Shown: piece after piece, positions 58,466 through 64,000 of the stretch
Numbering within the stretch: the first letter of the stretch is position 1
How the letters are laid out: every line of letters begins with the position of its first letter
Assembly (NCBI GenBank): GCA_006212045.1
Contig: PZPK01000016.1
Span: forward strand, 1-64,000
DNA from: Oleiphilus sp.
GTDB lineage: Bacteria; Pseudomonadota; Gammaproteobacteria; Pseudomonadales; Oleiphilaceae
Direction of reading: 5' to 3'
Length of the DNA stretch: 64,000 nt
Position numbers and translations under genes: made by a program
The notes under the pieces: model-generated
What the model was told of the DNA's origin: nothing
The model's database searches: none
The model's input: only the letters and a program-made list of their open reading frames with translations

Positions 58466-59388
58466 ATTAGCTGTGTGACGCCAGACAGAAATTTACTGGT
58501 TTGCAACGCTATTTCACGAAGTACTGGCGCAACAGTATTCTGCCAGTAATACGGAGCTTCAGGATTTTTTTGTAAGGTGATCAGGGTTTTTTTTAAGCAA
58601 ACTGGTATGAATAATAATGCAAGAACAAGTAGTGCTGATATGGTGGGTTCTCTGTCTTGACTGCTCCAGTAATCACGTCCAACTGCCTTGCCCTGTTGCC
58701 AAAACCAACTTAGAGTTTGTTTTTTTAAGCCGACATAGTGGTAAATAATAACGTTTGGGTCAAATCCCAGTATAAATCCTTGCCTGCGAGCGGTTTCCTG
58801 AACGTAGTTTTCTTCGCCATAAGCGACTGAGTGCCCGTGCATCCCCATTTGAGTAGGAAAGCCCTTTGTTGATTCGAGAAGTTTTCTGCGATAAACAGCA
58901 TTTCCACCGCTGAAACATTGATCTGTCAGAATCGAGGGTGATTTGAAAGTAAGCCAGCTAGTGTTACTTCCATATGAATCACGATACCAATGTACTTTGC
59001 CGTCTCTATACCATGGTAAGTAGGCACCTCCAAATGCATCATAATCTCTTTCCCGGATCGTATGTTGGATTTGAGAGAGCCAGTTCTTGCTCGGGTAAGC
59101 ATCGTCATCAAGGTAGACAATCCACTGACCTTGTGCCTCTGATAACCCTTTATTTCGCGCATAACTCAAGCCTTGCATGGGTTCTATGTGATATTTTGCC
59201 AGGCATCTGTTCTTTGCAACCCAGTCTCGAGCGAATGTTTCTGTGTCGTCCGACGAGTTGTTGTCTATTATTAATAATTCACAGTCTTTTGTTGTTTTCA
59301 GCTGGCATGACAAGTGTTCAAGCAGGTTTTCCAAGAACCATTTTCTATTGTAGGTACAAACTACTATCGAGAGGTTGATGGCCACCAC
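58450..59388 (-). CDS. family 2 glycosyltransferase
   Basis: The 312-residue protein starts at GTG 59388. GT-A motifs are LSIVVCTYNRKWFLENLL, IDNNSSDDTE, PMQGLSYARNKGLSEAQGQWIVYLDDDAYP and GGNAVYRRKLL. A C-terminal membrane-like helix is ALLVLALLFIPVCLKKTLI. It is convergent with the GT4 gene, with overlapping 3' ends. Confidence 0.86.
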   Translation of the reverse strand: MVAINLSIVVCTYNRKWFLENLLEHLSCQLKTTKDCELLIIDNNSSDDTETFARDWVAKNRCLAKYHIEPMQGLSYARNKGLSEAQGQWIVYLDDDAYPSKNWLSQIQHTIRERDYDAFGGAYLPWYRDGKVHWYRDSYGSNTSWLTFKSPSILTDQCFSGGNAVYRRKLLESTKGFPTQMGMHGHSVAYGEENYVQETARRQGFILGFDPNVIIYHYVGLKKQTLSWFWQQGKAVGRDYWSSQDREPTISALLVLALLFIPVCLKKTLITLQKNPEAPYYWQNTVAPVLREIALQTSKFLSGVTQLIQSRR

Positions 59389-59566
59389 TTAAATCCCTGA
59401 CTGAGTTGGTTGCGTGAATAAATCTAGTACCAATTAAGGCGCAAAATATAGCAAAAACTTAACCGGCTGATACGCTAAAAACGTAAAAGAACATGGAAGT
59501 AAATTCTCTCATGAATGCAAAAAAATTCATATTTGTTCTGGTTAGAACTCCCTAGGCAATCCTCAC
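59389..59566. other. AT-rich gap between divergent glycan genes
   Basis: 178 bp without a gene. It must hold promoters for both flanking genes, but no clear element is picked out. Confidence 0.4.
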
Positions 59567-62503
59567 ATGCTGAAGACTGAAATCAATCACCTTTTTTGGA
59601 TAGCAGTATTTTCCTTAATGATGTCTTTTTGCTGTATTTTCTTGATCGCACCGCTGGATGTAGCAGAAACCCAAACTCTAATTACCGATCAACAGCTTTC
59701 GGTGAAGGGAAATGATTCGACGAATCCCGGTGCTAGGTTACGGCATGACCTTCGGGGAAAACTGTTCATAAAACCGGGTAGGAGCCGATCTATAGCTGTG
59801 ACCTATACTTCGTCTCAGGACACTAACTTGAGACTTGAATTAAGAAGCCGTCGTTTTGTTCAGGAGTGCTCAGAAAGTGGCGGGTCTTTGGATGTAAACG
59901 TATACAAGAACAACGAACTGATATATTCGTCCAATCAGATTCTAGGCCAGAATAATGAGGTGTATATAGATGCGAAAAGGGGCGACTCTGTTTCAATAGA
60001 GCTTGGGAAGAATCAATACCATTGCACTTGGCTCGTGGCTAGTTTCACCAATGAAGACTTAAATCTTAGCGTCCGAAAGATAGCGCTGGTTTTTTTGCTA
60101 GCAATTTTCATAGGCTATTGCACTTGCCAAAAAGCAATGTCGCTCGTGCTTAAGTTTTGCCTGGTTTTTTCACTATTTATGGTCGCTGAAAAAGAAACAT
60201 TCGGGACTATTCAGTACTCGTCAGTTTTAACCTATCTTGCACTTTCCATGTTTGTTATCAGCTTGGCTCTTTTATTGAGCCGTCTCTGTGCGCTGGGTTC
60301 TTACAGCTTTAAGTGGCTTGCCATATTTCTGAATATAGCGGTTTCAATCTTAGTTTGTATAACTCCCGCGGTTTTTATTATCTATACAAAAGATTTTAAT
60401 CACGCTTTAGATCAGGATTCATTGTTCGCAATTTTCCAAACCAATTTTTCGGAAGCGGCAGAGTTTGTTGATGGCTTTATTTCAGTAAGCAGTCTGATCC
60501 TATTGCTCCTGGGTTTGGCGATTATAGTTGTTGTAACTTTAATCCTTTATAGGCACGTCAATAATCGAATGGGGCATTGGGATGTCCTTTTGTTCTCGTG
60601 CCTTATCGTTTTCTCAGGTTATCAAATTCATAATGATGCGGACACTCTGCGTATCTTTAGTTTTACCGAAGGAAGCTGGAGTAAATATCAGGCAGAATTA
60701 GTAAAGTTTCAGCTGATTCTTGAAAAACGGAACGCGGGCAAAATAAAGTACGACGCATACAAAGAAAACAACAATGAGACTTATATTGTAGTTGTTGGGG
60801 AATCGGTTAATAAAGCACATTTGGGCTTATATGGATATGTGCGTGAGACAACGCCAAGGCTGTCACAATACTTGTTGAATGGCAGTCTGATGGTGTTCGA
60901 GAATGCGTTTTCCAGCCACACACATACGATGCCAACATTATCTCTAGCGCTTACGCAAGCCAACCAGCATAACGGTAAGGAATATTTCAACGTTCCTTCA
61001 GTGCTAGATTTACTTGATTCAGCTGGTGTTAGAACGGCATGGGTGACAAATCAGGTGGTATATGGAGACTGGGATAACCTAGTTTCAGTTCTGGCCGCTG
61101 GAGCGGACGAGCGCCATAATTTAAATAAAAATATAGGGACTTCAACACGAACAACTAGTTTTGATGCTGATGTGATACCGGTGGTATCAGAAATTTTGGG
61201 CAGGGGAGAAGCTGAAAACCGCATTATTTTTGTTCACTTAATGGGAAGTCACGGAAAATATTGTAACAGATTCCCGATCGAGTATAAGGTCTACAATGGT
61301 GAGCTTGATGTTGGAGATTTTGGCAATGCCGCGAAGCAAGAGAACCTTGCGAACAGGCTGAATTGCTACGACAACAGTATTTTGTATTCAGATTATGTCG
61401 TGTCAGAGCTTATTGAAGAACTTAGAGCGATCGAGGGTGTCTCCGGGCTTGTTTACTTTTCAGATCATTCCGAAGATGTGCTGCGCGGGCTGGGACACAA
61501 CGCAGCGCAGTTCACGATGGAAATGACCCAAATACCATTGTTTGTATGGCTTTCTGAAGATTATCAACAGTTATATCCAGAAAAGATACGCGTATTAAAA
61601 GGGAATGCTTATCAGCTTTTTTCAAACGATCTGATTTATGAAACCTTGTTGGGAATTACAGGTATAAAAACTCCCTACTATGAAGAAAAACACGACCTGT
61701 CCAATGAAAAGTATGCGCTCCCCCCGGAATCAAGCTTGACTCTTCATGGCCAGCGTCTCTATTCAAATAGCGCCGAATATCGGAAGTTTGAGTCAGTGGC
61801 GGGCCTGAAGAAGCTAGAACAACTTTCAAGAGTTATTCCCCATAGAGTAAATACCCTCGGTAAGCTTGGCCAAATTATACACAGTGGATTTAGGGCCTTT
61901 GAGTTAGATGTAATTTTCCGCGAAGGACATTTTTTTGAAGTGGGGCATGATGATAGTAATGCGACAGGGCAAAGCTTGGAAGGAATATTGAACAGGCTGG
62001 AGTCGCAAAAATATGAAAAACTATGGTTAGATGTCAAGAATGCTGGTGAAGAAAACATTGGGCAGATGTTACAGGTATTGGAAAAACTGAATAGAAAATT
62101 CGGACTAAAAGAAAAACTGATATTTGAGTCTTCATCACAATCTTTTTATATGAAGGAAATTTCAGATGCGGGTTTCCATACTTCCTACTACCTGCCAACA
62201 CAGCACATAAAAAATCTTCTTGAAAACGGCGATGGTTATGATCTTGCATTGCAAGCGAAGGCTTTTGCTGAACAGGCGAACACTCAATCGTTGTCCGCCG
62301 TATCTTTTGACAGTGACCTATACCCATTTGTTGATAAATACCTTGGGCCAATTCTTGATGAGGAAGTTGTTTTCCATACCTGGAATCTAAGGCTTCGCTT
62401 AAATGATCAGCACTTTTTGTCAGAATTACTGTCAAGCGATATTTACAAGGATGAGAGAATTAAGACGATACTCATTAACTATAAAACAGCATTTAATTTT
62501 TGA
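59567..62503 (+). CDS. phosphoethanolamine-transferase-like enzyme fused to a glycerophosphodiesterase-like domain
   Basis: The 978-residue protein has one N-terminal membrane segment, a periplasmic domain (about 40-165) and a cluster of about five membrane helices (166-350). An EptA-type alkaline-phosphatase-superfamily domain follows: VVVGESVNKAHLGLYGYVRETTPRL near 405-430, nucleophile-bearing SSHTHTMPTLSLAL near 447-460, HLMGSHGKY near 556 and FSDHSED near 631. Residues about 757-978 form a GDPD-like domain: PHRVNTLG, FELDV and VGHDD retain the family's His-Arg, Glu-x-Asp and His. It probably moves a phospho-alcohol group onto a surface glycan and may also trim glycerophosphodiesters. This fusion is unusual. 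Confidence 0.78.
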   Translation: MLKTEINHLFWIAVFSLMMSFCCIFLIAPLDVAETQTLITDQQLSVKGNDSTNPGARLRHDLRGKLFIKPGRSRSIAVTYTSSQDTNLRLELRSRRFVQECSESGGSLDVNVYKNNELIYSSNQILGQNNEVYIDAKRGDSVSIELGKNQYHCTWLVASFTNEDLNLSVRKIALVFLLAIFIGYCTCQKAMSLVLKFCLVFSLFMVAEKETFGTIQYSSVLTYLALSMFVISLALLLSRLCALGSYSFKWLAIFLNIAVSILVCITPAVFIIYTKDFNHALDQDSLFAIFQTNFSEAAEFVDGFISVSSLILLLLGLAIIVVVTLILYRHVNNRMGHWDVLLFSCLIVFSGYQIHNDADTLRIFSFTEGSWSKYQAELVKFQLILEKRNAGKIKYDAYKENNNETYIVVVGESVNKAHLGLYGYVRETTPRLSQYLLNGSLMVFENAFSSHTHTMPTLSLALTQANQHNGKEYFNVPSVLDLLDSAGVRTAWVTNQVVYGDWDNLVSVLAAGADERHNLNKNIGTSTRTTSFDADVIPVVSEILGRGEAENRIIFVHLMGSHGKYCNRFPIEYKVYNGELDVGDFGNAAKQENLANRLNCYDNSILYSDYVVSELIEELRAIEGVSGLVYFSDHSEDVLRGLGHNAAQFTMEMTQIPLFVWLSEDYQQLYPEKIRVLKGNAYQLFSNDLIYETLLGITGIKTPYYEEKHDLSNEKYALPPESSLTLHGQRLYSNSAEYRKFESVAGLKKLEQLSRVIPHRVNTLGKLGQIIHSGFRAFELDVIFREGHFFEVGHDDSNATGQSLEGILNRLESQKYEKLWLDVKNAGEENIGQMLQVLEKLNRKFGLKEKLIFESSSQSFYMKEISDAGFHTSYYLPTQHIKNLLENGDGYDLALQAKAFAEQANTQSLSAVSFDSDLYPFVDKYLGPILDEEVVFHTWNLRLRLNDQHFLSELLSSDIYKDERIKTILINYKTAFNF

Positions 62504-62571
62504 TAAATGACACAACTCTGTGTTTAATTTTTACATAGTTAGCGGGCAGTCTCCTAAGAGAATGAATTTGC

Positions 62572-63510
62572 ATGAACGATAGTCCAAAGGTTTCTGTCTG
62601 TGTTCTGGCATTTAATCACGAACCCTATATCGGTGGGTGCCTAACCAGCATTTTGTCCCAAGAGGTAAGCTTTTCTTTTGAAGTTATTGTTGGTGTAGAC
62701 AAGTCAGATGATCAGACGCGGGAAATTGTCGAAGATTATGTTGCCCGGTTCCCAGGTAGAGTAAGGGCCATCTATCACGCAGAGAACGTCGGAGGGCAAG
62801 AAAACTACTTCGCCGTACACAGAGCCGCAAGCGGGGATTTCGTCTGTCATATTGATGGTGATGATATGACACTTGACGGTAAGTTAGAGGCCCAATATCA
62901 AGTTTTGAGTTCGGACCCCGACTTGGTGATGTGTACTCATAATATGTTCGCGATAGGATCGCAAAACCGAATATCCAAAACACTTTGGAATCCGCGAAAA
63001 GAGGGGCGTTATAACCTGAAGTTTTACTTGTTTAATATGCCTTTTTTCTGTCACTCCTCAAAAATGTATAGAAAAAGCAAAGCTCTGCACTTAAATCGGA
63101 AATTCGGAGAAAGATATGATTTTGAACTGTCTTTTTCGGACCTTTGTGCGGGAGATGTTTATCATATAGAAAGGCCATTGGGCGCCTATAGAATCGGCGC
63201 CGGCACGTCGACAAACCATGGTGAGTCAGTAGTAAATGAAAGTATGGCCTATGCAGCAATTGCACTGTATGACAGAGCGAGAGATTATTTTCCGGAACGT
63301 GTATGTAATTCGGCTCGGGCGAACAAGACTATACAGCTAGCTAGACAGGCAGCGCGAGGGGAAGGATGGATCCAAATGAAGCTGTTCCTGTCGCTTGTAA
63401 GAGGTAAGCATGCCCTTTCTGCCTACTATTGTTATTTACGTCTCGTTTCAACATTACCAGTTGCACTAAAGCGGAGATTAATGGTGCCAAAGACGAAACT
63501 GCCGATATAA
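62572..63510 (+). CDS. family 2 glycosyltransferase
   Basis: The 312-residue protein has VSVCVLAFNHEPYIGGCLTSILSQ, GVDKSDDQTREIVEDY, NVGGQENYFAVHRAASGDFVCHIDGDDM (DXD) and a basic C-terminus (PVALKRRLMVPKTKLPI). It resembles capsule or LPS glycosyltransferases using nucleotide-hexoses. It follows the fusion gene by 68 bases, likely the same transcript. Confidence 0.87.
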   Translation: MNDSPKVSVCVLAFNHEPYIGGCLTSILSQEVSFSFEVIVGVDKSDDQTREIVEDYVARFPGRVRAIYHAENVGGQENYFAVHRAASGDFVCHIDGDDMTLDGKLEAQYQVLSSDPDLVMCTHNMFAIGSQNRISKTLWNPRKEGRYNLKFYLFNMPFFCHSSKMYRKSKALHLNRKFGERYDFELSFSDLCAGDVYHIERPLGAYRIGAGTSTNHGESVVNESMAYAAIALYDRARDYFPERVCNSARANKTIQLARQAARGEGWIQMKLFLSLVRGKHALSAYYCYLRLVSTLPVALKRRLMVPKTKLPI

Positions 63511-63591
63511 ATTCAATACAAAATGGTGAAAGAGGTGAAAGACCGGTAACTTTCGAATAATCGCGAGAGTACTGCAGAGGTTTTACCCAGT

Positions 63592-63840
63592 TTACCGACC
63601 CCAATTCTGGCGAAGATTAACAATCTGTTTTGTGACTCTGTATGCGCCAAAACAAAGCGTCATTACGAACACAAAAAGAGTCTGAGTAATCAGATAGATA
63701 ACCGAATTCATACGAGAGTCAGTGTAGCCAATTTCAAACAAGCTTTGAAATGTTAGTGTGCTTAGAATTGCAACGAATACTACCGGGCAGATATCAGCAG
63801 GCCTGGAACGAAGTAGTAAAAATAATGCGTTGTAATTCAA
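63592..63840 (-). CDS. small membrane protein (low confidence)
   Basis: An 82-codon frame with TTG start and two predicted membrane segments (CPVVFVAILSTLTFQSLFEI and VIYLITQTLFVFVMTLCFGAY), ending VNLRQNWGR. There is no clear ribosome site and no ATG near the start, so it could be a decayed or spurious gene. Nothing similar is recognised. Confidence 0.35.
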   Translation of the reverse strand: MNYNALFLLLRSRPADICPVVFVAILSTLTFQSLFEIGYTDSRMNSVIYLITQTLFVFVMTLCFGAYRVTKQIVNLRQNWGR

Positions 63841-63907
63841 TGGATTGCTATGAGAGATAGTGTGGGAAATTCAGGTTTTTAGTTGCGAGAGTTTGTTGTG
63901 CGTAAAG

Positions 63908-63928
63908 AGGCTGAATTGAATTCAGCCT
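63908..63928 (-). terminator. terminator hairpin after the ComEA-like gene
   Basis: The 21-base inverted repeat AGGCTGAATTGAATTCAGCC(T) forms a 9-10-bp stem just downstream of a minus-strand stop, followed by CTCTTTACG; the T tract is weak. Confidence 0.55.
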
Positions 63929-63938
63929 CCAGTTGAGT

Positions 63939-64000
63939 CTACTTCACCGCAATCAAACCGGCATTTTTCTCCACCGTCGATTTGCCTATGCCACTTACCT
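63939..64000 (-). CDS. C-terminal end of a ComEA-like helix-hairpin-helix protein (partial)
   Basis: The last 20 codons before TAG (63939-63941) read VSGIGKSTVEKNAGLIAVK. The GIGxxTxEKN pattern is the second half of the helix-hairpin-helix DNA-binding motif at the end of ComEA-type competence proteins, which bind incoming DNA in the periplasm. The start is outside the window. Confidence 0.6.
   Translation of the reverse strand, partial: VSGIGKSTVEKNAGLIAVK

Noticed and set aside
63341-63604. 87-codon minus-strand frame at the end of the last glycosyltransferase
   Set aside because: It mostly overlaps the well-supported plus-strand GT2 gene and shows no recognisable features.

Overview
The window is a stretch of a Gammaproteobacterium chromosome. 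The host part carries the pilB-pilC-pilD-coaE-yacG block and a class-III-signal type IV pilin gene, an arrangement typical of marine and pseudomonad-like Gammaproteobacteria. I cannot name the genus. Three parts are visible: a decayed IS256-family transposase at the left edge (1-272), a complete Mu-like transposable prophage (434-44051, 43.6 kb), and host genes (44.1-64.0 kb).

The prophage ends can be set to the base. Both termini begin with TGTAG in inverted orientation, carry a matching 16-bp transposase-site-like box 11 bp in, and are flanked by an identical 5-bp target duplication, GAGGC (429-433 and 44052-44056). The layout differs from Mu because the immunity/early region sits inside the element (16.3-17.2 kb) rather than at an end. 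From there a leftward early block encodes a Ner-like regulator, an AT-hook protein, MuA transposase, MuB ATPase, GemA, a Mor/C-type activator, small proteins and an Acb2-like anti-CBASS sponge. A leftward late operon (7.9 to 0.7 kb) then carries endolysin, small and large terminase, portal, holin and gpF. The remaining late genes (protease/scaffold, capsid, tail, baseplate, fibres, a 9-kb surface-protein block and an adenine methylase) run rightward from 19.1 to 44.0 kb. The two late operons share a 25-bp promoter motif in the same relative orientation (7949-7973 minus, 19115-19139 plus), which suggests one activator fires both.

Accessory genes stand out. A plus-strand two-gene cassette (8025-9415) interrupts the leftward genes; its first gene has an in-frame amber codon and its second encodes a four-helix membrane protein. 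Two secreted proteins of unknown function lie beside the immunity region. gpF has a C-terminal nuclease-like domain. After the tail-fibre genes come a signal-peptide-bearing FG-GAP/ASPIC protein and a sialate-esterase-like protein. A Dam-type methylase abuts the right end, where Mu keeps mom.

The host part begins with a structured, GGA-rich intergenic element that may be an RsmY/CsrB-type RNA. Next come leftward genes for TrmO, an outer-membrane-like protein, a HIT hydrolase, YacG, CoaE, PilD, PilC and PilB, followed by divergent pilA with a sigma-54 promoter. Downstream of pilA are a GT-C membrane glycosyltransferase and a TfpZ/FimB-like pilin accessory protein, suggesting pilin glycosylation. 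A surface-glycan cluster follows: six glycosyltransferases and a large fusion of a phosphoethanolamine-transferase-like enzyme with a glycerophosphodiesterase-like domain. The window ends in the last codons of a ComEA-like gene.
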